Shown here: positions 1-9,436 of the stretch, one piece after another
How positions within the stretch are numbered: the first letter of the stretch is position 1
Layout of the letters: the number at the start of each line of letters is the position of its first letter
Source of the DNA: an uncultured Eubacteriales bacterium
GTDB taxonomy: Bacteria > Bacillota > Clostridia > Oscillospirales > CAG-382
Reading direction: 5' to 3'
Assembly (NCBI GenBank): GCA_934479825.1
Contig: CAKSOW010000005.1
Span: forward strand, 1-64,000
DNA: 64,000 nt
Notes under the pieces: model-generated
What the model was told of the DNA's origin: nothing
The model's input: the letters and a program-made list of their open reading frames with translations, nothing else
Databases searched by the model: none
Translations under genes and position numbers: made by a program

Positions 1-78
1 TTCTCCTTTTGAATCTTTTTACAATTTGCTCTTGCACTTGACTTGAAAATTCAAGTCTGCAAAAAGAACGATTTTCCA

Positions 79-104
79 TTACTTTTCGCCTCTGCGAAAA
101 GTAA
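79..104. repeat. Dispersed hairpin repeat, copy 1
   Basis: The arms TTACTTTTCG and CGAAAAGTAA pair perfectly around the loop CCTCTG. Near-identical units occur at 22008-22029 and 47587-47610, all in intergenic DNA. The family resembles the palindromic intergenic repeats common in clostridial genomes. Confidence 0.6.
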
Positions 105-756
105 CCAAAAGCAGACGGGGCTTCGCCCTGCGACCTCGGTTCAAAACCCGCGCGGTGGGATTTTTGATAAAGTTTGAAACATTCAGCGTATTAAAAACGT
201 TTGCGCAAATTTGTTAGTGCCGCAAAACGCACGGCCATGTTTTGAACCGTTGCGAAAGGGCAGTTGTAGCGCTAACGCAGAATTGGGCTTTTGCGAAAAT
301 TGAAGTTGCGGTGGGGGCTTGCCGCCGCAAGTGATCGGCTAAAAGAGAAACTGCACGTTATCTTTGTTGCGGTGGAAATAGAAGACCAGTGTGGGCAAAT
401 AGAAAGTTTGGAGTAGAGCTTGGCTTGCTTGTGTGCAGAAAAACGAAATTTTTACTTACTCAAAACTTTTCATTCTCTCAAAGATAGCTTTCCATCGATT
501 AAAATCAAATTCCCACCAAACCAACCCATTTCATAAAACACATAACCTACTGTCCACCCAAATCGGAGCATGCCTTTTCAAAAACACCTACAAATCCTTA
601 CGCAGAAAAGTTACCCTTTCGCACCGGTTCAAAATACTCCGAGCTATATGGCACAAGACAGCGATTTTTCTCAAAGATTTTCTGATAGGCACATAGCTTG
701 TGGTTTAGCAAAAATTTCCGCTGCTCGGAATTTTGAACCGCTCCCTGGGAGTCCAG

Positions 757-904
757 AGGGCAGAGCCCTCGGCGTGTTTTTGGTTACTTTTTGCACGCCG
801 CAAAAAGTAACAGAAAAACGTCCCCCTTTTAGTTACTTTTTCGTACAAGCGAAAAAGTATCACCCAAAACCGTCCCTTATATGCTTTTCGCAAAACGAAA
901 AGCA
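757..904. repeat. Cluster of hairpin repeats
   Basis: Four inverted repeats lie in tandem: GAGGGC/GCCCTC (757-771), GTTACTTTTTGC/GCAAAAAGTAAC (783-811), GTTACTTTTTCG/CGAAAAAGTATC (832-861, one mismatch) and TGCTTTTCG/CGAAAAGCA (882-904). They share a core with the repeat at 79-104 but differ in arm length and loop. There is no coding capacity and no regular array spacing. Confidence 0.55.
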
Positions 905-992
905 CCCCTAATCGTCCCTTAGGGAAATTTTCCGAAAAAAGAAAACTTCCCTAAGAGCCTCTTGCCAGGCTTTTACGGAAAAGCAAAAACAT

Positions 993-1020
993 GCGGCGGT
1001 TTGATAGATCAAACCGCCGC
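993..1020 (-). terminator. Rho-independent terminator of murA
   Basis: A perfect 13-bp stem (GCGGCGGTTTGAT and its complement) with a 2-nt centre lies 62 bp beyond the murA stop. On the minus strand it is followed by ATG and then TTTTTGCTTTT. Confidence 0.75.
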
Positions 1021-1082
1021 TTATAAAATCAAATTTCTTTTGTCTTGCTTTTCTTTTAAGAAAAGCAAACCCGATACGCCTG

Positions 1083-2384
1083 TCAGACTGCATCCAACGC
1101 CCCTGTATCATCCGGCACATAGCGAAGCTCAATATCCGCCCCGACTCGCTGTAACTTCCCGACAATGTCCTCATATCCGCGCTGAATATGGTGAATGTGG
1201 TCAATTTCCGTTACGCCGTGCGCCATAAGACCGGCGATGATGAAAGCCGCTCCGGCACGAAGATCGCATGCCGAAATCGGCGCACCGTGCAAGTGCGACA
1301 CACCGGTAAAGACCGCATACTGCGAATCGCTCTTGATCTTTGCTCCCATGCGGATCAGTTCATCCACATATTTGAACCGGTTATCCCAAACACCCTCACG
1401 AATGCTGGATTCCCCTTTTGCTATACACATTAAAACGCCCATCTGCGGATTCATATCAGTCGGAAAACCGGGATAAGGCGCTGTTTTGACATAAGTGCCC
1501 TTTAAGGAACATCCGAACGCCGACACACGCACTGCGTCATCGAATTCTTCGACGTTGACACCCATTTCAAGCAGTTTTGCCGTCACGGTATCCAAATGCT
1601 TCGGAATAACGTTTGTGACCGTTAAGTCTCCGCCGGTGGCCGCCGCCGCAATCATATACGTTCCGGCCTCTATCATATCCGGAATGATGTCGTAATGCAC
1701 GCCGTGGAGCTTTTCCACGCCGCGGATCTTGATAACCTCCGTACCGGCGCCGGAAATATCCGCGCCGCAGGAGTTAAGGAAGTTTGCAAGGTCCACCACA
1801 TGCGGCTCACGTGCCGCATTATCAATTACCGTCGTGCCTTTTGCCTTACAGGCGGCAAGCATGATATTGATGGTCGCACCAACCGAAACCACATCCAGAT
1901 ACACCGAATCGCCGTACAGATAACCGTCCTCGGTGGTAATATCGACGTATCCGCCGCGCGAAACGGATTCTACATTGGCGCCAAGCGCCTTGAAACCCTT
2001 GATATGCTGGTCGATCGGGCGGATGCCGATATCACAGCCGCCGGGATAGGCGGCCTTGGCTTTGCCGAAACGGCCAAGCTCCGCGCCGAGAATGTAATAA
2101 GAAGCACGGAATTTTTTTACAAGGTCATACGGAGCCGAACAAGGATTGATATGTGTTGTGTCAATTTCGTAGGTAGTTTTATCCATACGGCGGATCTTTG
2201 CGCCGATGGCTGTTAATATTTCAAAAGCGTCTGCTATATCGCTGATCATCGGAATATTGCCAAGCGTACATTTATCTTCGGCCAAAATTGTGCCGAACAC
2301 GATGGCAACTGCGGCGTTTTTCATGCCGCTTACCTCGATTGTGCCATGTAATGGTTTATTGCCGGTAATGACAATTTTCTCCAT
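1083..2384 (-). CDS. murA: UDP-N-acetylglucosamine 1-carboxyvinyltransferase
   Basis: This enzyme transfers enolpyruvate from phosphoenolpyruvate to UDP-GlcNAc, the first committed step of peptidoglycan synthesis, in the cytoplasm. At 433 residues it has normal family length. The KNAAVAIV segment near residue 22 matches the Lys-Asn substrate loop, and PGGCDIGIRP near residue 115 carries the catalytic, fosfomycin-reactive cysteine. The ATG follows GAAAGGA at good spacing. Many Firmicutes carry two murA paralogues; the sequence alone does not say which this is. It appears to be a single-gene transcript with its own extended -10 promoter and terminator. Confidence 0.95.
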   Translation of the reverse strand: MEKIVITGNKPLHGTIEVSGMKNAAVAIVFGTILAEDKCTLGNIPMISDIADAFEILTAIGAKIRRMDKTTYEIDTTHINPCSAPYDLVKKFRASYYILGAELGRFGKAKAAYPGGCDIGIRPIDQHIKGFKALGANVESVSRGGYVDITTEDGYLYGDSVYLDVVSVGATINIMLAACKAKGTTVIDNAAREPHVVDLANFLNSCGADISGAGTEVIKIRGVEKLHGVHYDIIPDMIEAGTYMIAAAATGGDLTVTNVIPKHLDTVTAKLLEMGVNVEEFDDAVRVSAFGCSLKGTYVKTAPYPGFPTDMNPQMGVLMCIAKGESSIREGVWDNRFKYVDELIRMGAKIKSDSQYAVFTGVSHLHGAPISACDLRAGAAFIIAGLMAHGVTEIDHIHHIQRGYEDIVGKLQRVGADIELRYVPDDTGALDAV

Positions 2385-2557
2385 TAAAAGCCATTCCTTT
2401 CAAAACAAGTGTGAAAAAGAATTCTTATCTATATGCGCCAAAACGCGCAAAACCGTCCGCAGGCTTTTCCCTGCGGAAAATACTGTCTTTTACAAATAGA
2501 TTCTTTCAATATACCGGATTTACGCTTATTCGTTTACGTAATCCTACAACCTATGTT

Positions 2558-2566
2558 ATTATAGCA
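2558..2566 (-). promoter_or_regulatory. Extended -10 promoter element upstream of murA
   Basis: On the minus strand the sequence reads TGCTATAAT, a consensus -10 with the TG extension, about 175 nt before the murA start. No good -35 is seen at 17 bp. The position fits a murA promoter with a long leader. Confidence 0.45.
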
Positions 2567-2622
2567 CAGTTTTCACGAAAAAAACAGCGAAATCTGTCAA
2601 AATTAACCTTTTATTCACATGT

Positions 2623-3528
2623 TTATTTTTTTACATCATCAACATATAGTATCTGTGAATGCTTATCCTTATCAAGATATACGATTTTCCAGACCGGAAT
2701 CAGATAATGCGTGCCGCTCCCGGTGTAACGGTGCGTATAAACAATCTGCTCGGAAACGATGCCTGTAACAGAGGCAAGATCAAGAGACATGAGCGCGTTG
2801 ACACCATCAACAAGCGTTCCGCTGTAAGAGCGCGAAAGCGACGCAAAAATCCGGTTTCCGCAGGCATATGTCACGCCTTCATCGGTTAAGTAAAGATTGG
2901 CAAACATGTCGCCAATCGGATAGTCGGCATAGACATTCTGCGAAAGGCTGACATAGACGCCGCCCTCCACATTCATAACGCCGCAAAGCGTATAAGAATT
3001 CCGCGTGTTTTTTGTGGCGTTCAGAGCGTCCATGAAGGTATCGACCGTTTTTTTCTGCGTTTCGGTCAGCATCGGTTCTTCGCTGGTAAAAGCATCTGCC
3101 GAAAGAGCAAGCGAGTCGCGGCGGAAATCGGTTTTAGCATACTCAAAGCGGAACGAGTCGCTGTACACGCGAAAACCGGCCGCGGCCTCTGCGCTCTTTC
3201 CGATGGTATAGGACACGCCGTCCGGCGTTTCAACAAAGCTGACCGGCGAGCCGGAAAAGAATGTATCGGAAAGCTTGGAGGCCACGCCGAACGCAAGCGC
3301 CGGATTCTCGGTCTGAAAGGTATAGATGGCGTTATCCGGAATTTTTCGGCTGATAACAGCCGGTTCGACCGCCACGTTCCGGGCACGGATATAGGAAACA
3401 GCGCTGTCAATCATTTCACCGGAAAGGTATAACAGATTGCCGCGCGTATACAGGCACAGAACAAGCAAGAACACATCGACCACCAAAAAGGCGGCGGCAA
3501 GAAAGGTACAGACTTTTTTCAATTCCAT
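2623..3528 (-). CDS. YycI-like membrane-anchored regulatory protein
   Basis: This 301-residue protein has one N-terminal membrane segment (about residues 8-27) followed by an extracytoplasmic domain with repeated YycI-like alpha/beta segments. In Bacilli, YycH and YycI are single-pass proteins that modulate the WalK(YycG) cell-wall sensor kinase. The assignment rests on topology, size and pairing with the upstream YycH-like gene more than on strong sequence identity. Its start overlaps the upstream stop by 10 nt, so the two are probably translationally coupled. No walRK genes are visible beside them, which is unusual for the classic locus. Confidence 0.6.
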   Translation of the reverse strand: MELKKVCTFLAAAFLVVDVFLLVLCLYTRGNLLYLSGEMIDSAVSYIRARNVAVEPAVISRKIPDNAIYTFQTENPALAFGVASKLSDTFFSGSPVSFVETPDGVSYTIGKSAEAAAGFRVYSDSFRFEYAKTDFRRDSLALSADAFTSEEPMLTETQKKTVDTFMDALNATKNTRNSYTLCGVMNVEGGVYVSLSQNVYADYPIGDMFANLYLTDEGVTYACGNRIFASLSRSYSGTLVDGVNALMSLDLASVTGIVSEQIVYTHRYTGSGTHYLIPVWKIVYLDKDKHSQILYVDDVKK

Positions 3529-4946
3529 GACTCATTCCCTGCCTTTCCGGCGACCCACACCAATTTTACCTGATTGGTGTCCGGGTCGTTTTCAAACATT
3601 GCGTGGTACGCATAACCGTTTGTTCCGTCAAACAGCGGCAAAGTTAAACGCTGCGGCAAAACCGGCTTGGTCAGACTTCCTCCGTCACAGAAAAGCGTTA
3701 CGACCGAAAGCTTTTTTATGCAGTCGTTCTGAATGGTAACCGTCACGTCCGCGGCATTTTCCGTCAACATGACGCCATTATAGAAATATTTCAACCGAAA
3801 GACCGATGAACCGTCGGCGTCTCTTGTTATTCCGACAAGAGACGGAGCCGCGTCGCCGCCAACCAGAATGCGGTCAAGTGCGCCAAGCAAGTATTTCACG
3901 CATAGGATCTGGTCATTGAATGTATACGATTTTCCGTCAGCCGGATAATACCCGAGAAAATCGGACAGCGGAATTCCGTCTGTTCCCGACGAGAACGTAA
4001 AACGGTTGTCGGAAAGCGAAACGGTGAGTTCCCGTTCGCCGTCCACAAAGCTTGACACGGTATTGCCGCCCGAACGGATATTTTTGACGGTATTGATATT
4101 GAACCCAAGCGTTTTCAACAGATTTTTTGTCTTTTCCTCGCCCGGATCGTAGTTGTAAAAAGTACCGGAGGGCAGAACCACCACAGAGTCCACGTCAAAG
4201 GAAGTGGTGAAAACGGCGCTTTCGGGAAGTCCGTCCGCAAAGGAAAAACCGGCATACCCTCTCACGCCATTATATGCTGAAAGGCGATCGACGGTGTACG
4301 CTATTTTTTCTTTGGGATACAGAAATACGGCGTTATAATCGTCATCCAAGCACACCGCATACGTTTCGTCGTTTTCGTCCGGCAAAAGGAAAATGTAGCG
4401 GACAAAGAAGTTTTCTTCCAGCACAGGGAATCCCCCGGCACGAACGGAGGGCACAAGAGAAGCGGCCGGAAGTTCTCCGAAAAGCGAACAGAACAGATAT
4501 CGTTCGGATTTGCACAGATCGGCGGCAAAAGCAAGCTTGTCCGCGTCGCTGCGGATCTCAGTACGCCTGACTTCGCCGGACAACAGGGCCTCAAACGCTG
4601 ATTCTAATTCTTTTTGCAGATTTTTGCGCGAAGTGGTATCAAAGGTAGCCGCCGTCATGGCCCCATCCCCTGTTTTAAAGCCGATAAAAGAAGGCGAAAG
4701 CAGATTATTAGCGCCGCTTTGCAGGTTGTTGCCGCTGCCGGTAAGAATCCAACGGTCGCTTGCCGGAATTTCCGGCAGGGCCGACGCGCCGCCGTTAATA
4801 CTTAAATTCAAATAGATGCCGCTTAAAACAAGCATTGCCAAAAACAATACGGCATTGACGGCAATCAGTGCGCCCAACATCGTATCTCTTTTCGGAGCTG
4901 CTGTTTCGCCTATCATCTTACGCGGCGTTTCGGTGTGTTTCTTCAT
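3519..4946 (-). CDS. YycH-like membrane-anchored regulatory protein
   Basis: The protein has 475 residues, a short basic cytoplasmic tail, one membrane helix (about residues 25-46) and a large extracytoplasmic domain. The layout matches YycH, a modulator of the WalRK cell-wall regulatory system. The ATG at 4946 is preferred because GGGGAGG lies 7 nt upstream; the GTG 18 nt earlier sits inside that Shine-Dalgarno sequence. The gene is first in a two-gene unit with the YycI-like protein. Two palindromes centred on ACCGGT lie between it and rbfA and may control it. Function is inferred from architecture. Confidence 0.6.
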   Translation of the reverse strand: MKKHTETPRKMIGETAAPKRDTMLGALIAVNAVLFLAMLVLSGIYLNLSINGGASALPEIPASDRWILTGSGNNLQSGANNLLSPSFIGFKTGDGAMTAATFDTTSRKNLQKELESAFEALLSGEVRRTEIRSDADKLAFAADLCKSERYLFCSLFGELPAASLVPSVRAGGFPVLEENFFVRYIFLLPDENDETYAVCLDDDYNAVFLYPKEKIAYTVDRLSAYNGVRGYAGFSFADGLPESAVFTTSFDVDSVVVLPSGTFYNYDPGEEKTKNLLKTLGFNINTVKNIRSGGNTVSSFVDGERELTVSLSDNRFTFSSGTDGIPLSDFLGYYPADGKSYTFNDQILCVKYLLGALDRILVGGDAAPSLVGITRDADGSSVFRLKYFYNGVMLTENAADVTVTIQNDCIKKLSVVTLFCDGGSLTKPVLPQRLTLPLFDGTNGYAYHAMFENDPDTNQVKLVWVAGKAGNESWN

Positions 4947-4969
4947 GCTTTTGCCTCCCCTCACTTATG

Positions 4970-5026
4970 TTGTATACCGGTACACAATCGCATCGCGGTC
5001 GCGGTCATAAAAGTATACCGGTATAC
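4970..5026. promoter_or_regulatory. Paired ACCGGT-centred palindromes, candidate operator
   Basis: TTGTATACCGGTACACAA (4970-4987, one mismatch) and the perfect palindrome GTATACCGGTATAC (5013-5026) lie upstream of the yycH-like gene. Their centres are 41 bp apart, about four helical turns. A related ATATACCGGTATAT occurs at 13199-13212. The binding protein is unknown. Confidence 0.45.
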
Positions 5027-5027
5027 C

Positions 5028-5447
5028 TTATTTATTTTCGGCGTCTTCTGCCTTTTCCGGATCTACCGAATCCGGATCAACTTCGGCGCTTGCTTCGTGC
5101 GGCGTTTCGATTTCTTTCAACAGTTCGGAAATGCGCGCGCCATGTTCCGCGCCGGTATCTTTGATAAAGCTAAGTTCCGGCGTATTACGCAGGGAAAGCC
5201 GGTTGGCAAGTTCACGCCGGATATAGCCGATAGCCGAATACAAGCCGGTTTTGACCTCTTTATCGTTACCGCTCAAATTGCTGTAATAGACTTTGCAATA
5301 TTTGAGGTCAGGCGTTGTTTCGGTTTTGGTTACGCTGACAAAGCCGCCCGAAACACGGGGGTCTTTGACATTCTGCAAGATATACATGAGTTCTCTTGCG
5401 ATATCTTCATTGACGCGATTGGTATGGTAATGCGGTCTTTTTTGCAT
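5028..5447 (-). CDS. rbfA: Ribosome-binding factor A
   Basis: RbfA binds the small ribosomal subunit and assists maturation of the 16S rRNA 5' end. The 139-residue protein has the KH-like RbfA core, including NEDIARELMYIL and DPRVSGGFVSVT near the N terminus, and an acidic C-terminal tail. ATG at 5447 is chosen; an in-frame GTG at 5453 is closer to the AAAGGA sequence and is a realistic alternative. It is the last gene of the rimP-nusA-infB operon, about 120 nt after infB. Confidence 0.93.
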   Translation of the reverse strand: MQKRPHYHTNRVNEDIARELMYILQNVKDPRVSGGFVSVTKTETTPDLKYCKVYYSNLSGNDKEVKTGLYSAIGYIRRELANRLSLRNTPELSFIKDTGAEHGARISELLKEIETPHEASAEVDPDSVDPEKAEDAENK

Positions 5448-5569
5448 AGACACAAAATTCCTTTCCACGGACGGGCATTTTACCAAGAAAACGCCCATAT
5501 ATGCCGCTCGGCAGAAAGCTTATAAAAAACCTCTGCCGATCGACTGTTTCAAAGCGTTTGACGCTTCTC

Positions 5570-8500
5570 TTATAATTCTCTCTTGACTTCTTCCATAATA
5601 TACGCTTCGAGGATATCTTCTTCTTTGATATCGTTGAAACGTTCCAAGGCGATACCGCACTCATAGCCTTGGGCAACTTCCTTGGCATCGTCCTTAAAGC
5701 GTTTGAGAGAGCTGATCTTATCTTCAAAAATCACAACGCCGTCACGGACAACACGGATCTGCGAATTACGCGTGATCTTGCCGTCCTGGACATAAGAACC
5801 GGCAACAAAGCCGATACCCGGCACGTGAATGGTCTTTCTGACCTGCGCATGGCCGAGAACCACTTCTTTATATTCAGGCGCAAGCATACCGTTAATAGCG
5901 GCAGTGATTTCTTCAATGCACTCATAAATGACGCGATAGGTACGGATATCGACATTCTGGCGTTCCGCTGAATCCAACGCGCCCTTATCGGGACGGACAT
6001 TGAAGCCGACGATGATGGCATTGGACGCGGAGGCGAGCATAACGTCACTTTCGGTAATGCCGCCGACCGCCGAGTGGATCACCTTGACTTTGACTTCCTC
6101 GTTGGAAAGCTTTTCAAGGGAAGCTTTGACAGCCTCTGCCGAACCCTGTACGTCCGCTTTGACGATGATGGCAAGTTCCTTGACGCCCTCGCTCAATTGA
6201 TCGAACAGCGTATCGAGCGAAACTTTGGCATTCGCCTTGAATTCTTCTTCCTTGGCGTCGTTCTTGCGCTTATCGACAAGCTCTTTCGCCATCCGTTCGT
6301 TAGCGACCACGCGGAATTCTTCACCCGCCTCAGGCGCTTCGGAAAGACCGGTGATTTCAACCGGCGTAGAGGGACCTGCTTCTTTTACCGTCTTGCCGGT
6401 GTAATCGCACATAGCGCGGACTCTGCCGAGAGCCGTTCCGGCAATCACCATATCGCCGCGGTGCAGAGTACCTGCCTGAACGAGGACGGTTGCAACCGGG
6501 CCGCGGCCTTTATCCAGTTTGGCTTCGATAACAACGCCTTTGGCAGCGCACTTGTAGTTGGCTTTGAGCTCTTTCATATCGGCAACAAGAAGCACCATTT
6601 CCAGGAGTTCTTCAATACCCTGATGTTTTAATGCGGAAACCGGCACGCAGATGGTATCGCCGCCCCATTCTTCGGGAACGAGGTCGTAATTAGTCAGGTT
6701 CTGCTTGACAGCCTCGACATTGGCGCCGGGCTTATCGATCTTATTGATTGCGACAATAATGGAGACACCGGCAGCCTTGGCATGGTTAATGGCCTCGACT
6801 GTCTGCGGCATGATACCGTCGTCGGCGGCAACCACAAGAATGGCAATATCAGTTGCCATAGCGCCTCTTGCGCGCATAGCGGTAAAGGCTTCGTGGCCGG
6901 GGGTATCAAGGAACGTGATATCGCGGTCGTTGATATGCACCTTATACGCACCGATGTGCTGGGTAATACCGCCGGCTTCTCCTGCGGTGACATTCGTATG
7001 CTTGATAGCGTCCAAAAGCGACGTCTTACCGTGGTCAACGTGACCCATGACCACAACGACCGGGCTTCTGGGTTCAAGGTTTTCCTCGGATTTGGCTTCT
7101 TCTTCGGCAAACAGTTTTTCCTCAATGGAAACGACCACTTCGTGTTCTGCCGCGATGCCGAGTTCATCGGCAAGCAGATAGGCGGTATCGAAATCGACCA
7201 CTTTGTTCGCGCCGACCTGATCCATGCCAAGTCCCATACCGAGGAGCTTTTTAATGACTTCGCCGGTCGTGATCTTCAACTTTGCAGCAAGATCGCTGAT
7301 CATGATCGTATCGGGCAGGGTAATCGGACCGGTGAACTTTTTGACCGGTTCGGCAGGGGTCGTGACCGCTCCGCGGCGTTTGCCTTTTTTGCCTTTTCCG
7401 CCCGGTGCGGAATACATCACATCGCGCGCTGCGGCTTCGTTTCTTGCGATACGTCCGCCAACGCCTTTCTGAATGCCGCCGACATTTTTCTTCTTGGCCG
7501 GTTTTGCACCCTTTTCGCCGTCTCCGTCTACCATTTCGGCAAGGTTATCCAGTTTTTCATCGTATTTGGAAAGGTCAACTTCGCTGGTGCGGATATCGAC
7601 CACGCGAACAACGCCGTCGCTGTCTGCCACGGGAGACGCGCCCTCTTTGCGTTCGCCGGCATAGCGGCTCTTGATGCGGCCGTCTTTGTCAAAGACCGGT
7701 TTTAAGCTCGGCTGACGGACGGATTGGGAATCCTCGTCACGGTCGCGCATACCCTGACCGGCAGACGGTTTCTGGAAACGCGGTTTGGAGGGCTTTTGTG
7801 CGGCCGGCGCCGGTTCGCTGACAAAGCCGTCCTTGGTAAATTTGACGTTGCTGTATTTGTCAAAGCGCTCGTTCTTGTCATAGCGCGGATACTGTTCCAT
7901 CTTTTCGGGACGGATTCCCTCCTGCTTCAAGAGCTGTGCGCCCTCACGCTGAATCTTATTGATCTGACGTTCGATCTGCTTGTCGGTCATCTGACCGCCG
8001 GCATTCTGTCCGTAAGGCGGACGCGAACCATTCTGTCCATACGGTTTTCTCTGACCGTCAAACGGGCGTTTTTCAAACGGACGGTTTGAGGAGCCGTTCG
8101 GTGCGCCATTACCGTTCGGGCCGCGGCGGTCGCCGAACTGACCGGGACGGTTATAGCCATTTTGGCCGTTCTGCCCATTCTGTCCGCCTTGACCGTTCTG
8201 TCCATACGAGGACGGACGGTCACCGTTACGGCGGAAGTTGCCGTCGCGGTTGTCGCGATAAGCCGGACGCTGGTCGTTCGGACGGGAATCGCGGTGTTCG
8301 GGACGGGAAACGTTGGCACGGTCATTAGACGCGGTCTGTGTCGGCGCGTCAACCGGTTTCGCTTCCGGCTTTACTTCCGGTTTTGTCACTTCCGGCTTGG
8401 TTTCCTTGACCTCCGGCTTTACTTCCGCTTTCGGCTCGGCCTTGGCCGTTTTTTCGTCCTTTTCGGCTGTTTCCGGTTTTGCCGCCTTTTCTTCGTGTAC

Positions 8501-8767
8501 TTCGGCGGTCTTCTTTTCCGGCTGTGCCTTTTCCGGCGTTTCCGCTTTGACGGTCGGTTTGGAAGAGGCAAGGTAAGCGGCGATATCCGCGACCTCGCTC
8601 TTATTGATATAGTGATTGAGCACCAAATTGATTTCCGTGTTTTCCATTACGGAGGAAGAGCTTTTTCCGTCAAAGCCCTTATCTTTAAGAAGCTCCACGA
8701 TCTCCTTTGTCTTTTTATCGAGATCCTTCGCCATGTTGTTTACTTTATACTTCTGTGTTGCTGCCAT
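5570..8767 (-). CDS. infB: Translation initiation factor IF-2
   Basis: IF-2 is the GTPase that places initiator tRNA on the small subunit. The 1065-residue protein has a small IF2N domain at its start, a very long disordered region (about residues 70-400) rich in Lys/Pro/Glu then Asn/Gly/Arg with repeated QNG units, a second IF2N domain near 490, and the G domain with GHVDHGKT near residue 575 followed by DTPGHEAF and NKID. Domains II-IV complete the C terminus. ATG at 8767 is preferred over an upstream TTG because GGAGGTG sits 10-11 nt before it. It overlaps ylxQ by 23 nt. Confidence 0.96.
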   Translation of the reverse strand: MAATQKYKVNNMAKDLDKKTKEIVELLKDKGFDGKSSSSVMENTEINLVLNHYINKSEVADIAAYLASSKPTVKAETPEKAQPEKKTAEVHEEKAAKPETAEKDEKTAKAEPKAEVKPEVKETKPEVTKPEVKPEAKPVDAPTQTASNDRANVSRPEHRDSRPNDQRPAYRDNRDGNFRRNGDRPSSYGQNGQGGQNGQNGQNGYNRPGQFGDRRGPNGNGAPNGSSNRPFEKRPFDGQRKPYGQNGSRPPYGQNAGGQMTDKQIERQINKIQREGAQLLKQEGIRPEKMEQYPRYDKNERFDKYSNVKFTKDGFVSEPAPAAQKPSKPRFQKPSAGQGMRDRDEDSQSVRQPSLKPVFDKDGRIKSRYAGERKEGASPVADSDGVVRVVDIRTSEVDLSKYDEKLDNLAEMVDGDGEKGAKPAKKKNVGGIQKGVGGRIARNEAAARDVMYSAPGGKGKKGKRRGAVTTPAEPVKKFTGPITLPDTIMISDLAAKLKITTGEVIKKLLGMGLGMDQVGANKVVDFDTAYLLADELGIAAEHEVVVSIEEKLFAEEEAKSEENLEPRSPVVVVMGHVDHGKTSLLDAIKHTNVTAGEAGGITQHIGAYKVHINDRDITFLDTPGHEAFTAMRARGAMATDIAILVVAADDGIMPQTVEAINHAKAAGVSIIVAINKIDKPGANVEAVKQNLTNYDLVPEEWGGDTICVPVSALKHQGIEELLEMVLLVADMKELKANYKCAAKGVVIEAKLDKGRGPVATVLVQAGTLHRGDMVIAGTALGRVRAMCDYTGKTVKEAGPSTPVEITGLSEAPEAGEEFRVVANERMAKELVDKRKNDAKEEEFKANAKVSLDTLFDQLSEGVKELAIIVKADVQGSAEAVKASLEKLSNEEVKVKVIHSAVGGITESDVMLASASNAIIVGFNVRPDKGALDSAERQNVDIRTYRVIYECIEEITAAINGMLAPEYKEVVLGHAQVRKTIHVPGIGFVAGSYVQDGKITRNSQIRVVRDGVVIFEDKISSLKRFKDDAKEVAQGYECGIALERFNDIKEEDILEAYIMEEVKREL

Positions 8768-9134
8768 ATAAATCAAGCACCTCCGTGTTGGTTGTGTGTA
8801 TTTTTATACCGGTTTTTTCTACGATCTTCACAAAGCCCTTATCCGTCAGCAAAACAGCCGCCGTATCGGATTTTTTACCGGCTACATGCGAAAGCTCCGC
8901 TTTGGTAAGCTCTGTCAAGACATACGGGATATGATGAAATTCGGCTGTTCCGACTAACCGTTTACGGGTATTTTCCGATATGTCGCACGCCGTGATCAAC
9001 AGTTCTCCCTTATCGGCACGCATCCTTTCAACGCTGAGCGTTGTTCCGACAAGTGCGGCTCTTGCCTTTACGGCAAGTCCCACGGCACCTAAGATCCTCG
9101 CTGACACATCGTTTCCTGCTTGTGTTCCTGTCAC
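8745..9134 (-). CDS. ylxQ: L7Ae/YlxQ family RNA-binding protein
   Basis: The 129-residue protein belongs to the L7Ae/L30e/S12e/Gadd45 family, whose members bind kink-turn RNA. YlxQ sits between ylxR and infB in most Firmicutes and its exact role is unsettled. Visible family features are the alternating alpha/beta pattern with a central GELLITACDIS strand and a VLLTDKGFVKIV C-terminal strand-helix. Both ends overlap neighbours (4 nt with ylxR, 23 nt with infB), so it is co-translated within the operon. Confidence 0.85.
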   Translation of the reverse strand: MTGTQAGNDVSARILGAVGLAVKARAALVGTTLSVERMRADKGELLITACDISENTRKRLVGTAEFHHIPYVLTELTKAELSHVAGKKSDTAAVLLTDKGFVKIVEKTGIKIHTTNTEVLDLYGSNTEV

Positions 9135-9436
9135 GGTTCCACCTCCGTGGCCGCCTCTTCTGCGGTAAGCTCCGCAAGACGCCGACCAAGCGATGCGTAC
9201 ACTTCTTCCGGAATAGCGGTTTCAAGGCTTTTTTCAAAGCGTTTCGCCTTTTTTGCCTTTTCTAAGCAGGCAAGGCTCGGGCAAATATAAACGCCTCTGC
9301 CGGACAGTTTGCCCTTATCGTCAATGCAAATCTCCCCCTCGGGAGTGCGAACGACGCGAAGAAGCTCCTTTTTCGGTTTTTTTTCTCCGCACCCCATACA
9401 TTTTCGTTCAGGGACTTTTTTTGTTTTTTGTGGCAT
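9131..9436 (-). CDS. rnpM: YlxR family RNA-binding protein (RNase P modulator RnpM)
   Basis: The 101-residue protein has the YlxR signature: ERKCMGCGEKKPKKELLRVVR at the N terminus, then GRGVYICPSLACLEKA. YlxR has been reported in Bacillus to bind RNase P RNA and modulate its activity. The ATG at 9436 is the first possible start because a stop lies just upstream in frame. An AGGAGG sequence lies about 26 nt away, but a GGCGG/CCGCC hairpin between the two could bring it closer. Confidence 0.88.
   Translation of the reverse strand: MPQKTKKVPERKCMGCGEKKPKKELLRVVRTPEGEICIDDKGKLSGRGVYICPSLACLEKAKKAKRFEKSLETAIPEEVYASLGRRLAELTAEEAATEVEP

Larger units (their letters stand above)
1..992. other. Gene-free region rich in hairpin repeats
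   Basis: No reading frame here has a ribosome-binding site and a recognisable product. The stretch is dominated by short inverted repeats built on ACTTTTCG/CGAAAAGT-type arms (79-104, 783-811, 832-861, 882-904) and a GAGGGC/GCCCTC hairpin near 757-771. It lies beyond the murA terminator, so it separates murA from whatever lies to the left of the window. Confidence 0.6.

Noticed and set aside
757..904. Clustered repeats as a CRISPR array
   Set aside because: The repeats are palindromes of different length with no uniform spacers, and no cas genes are present.
433..911. Overlapping reading frames left of murA
   Set aside because: They cross several hairpin repeats, lack ribosome-binding sites and resemble no family.
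7987..8908. Long plus- and minus-strand frames across the infB N-terminal region
   Set aside because: They are shadows of the repetitive Asn/Gly/Lys/Pro-rich coding sequence of IF-2.
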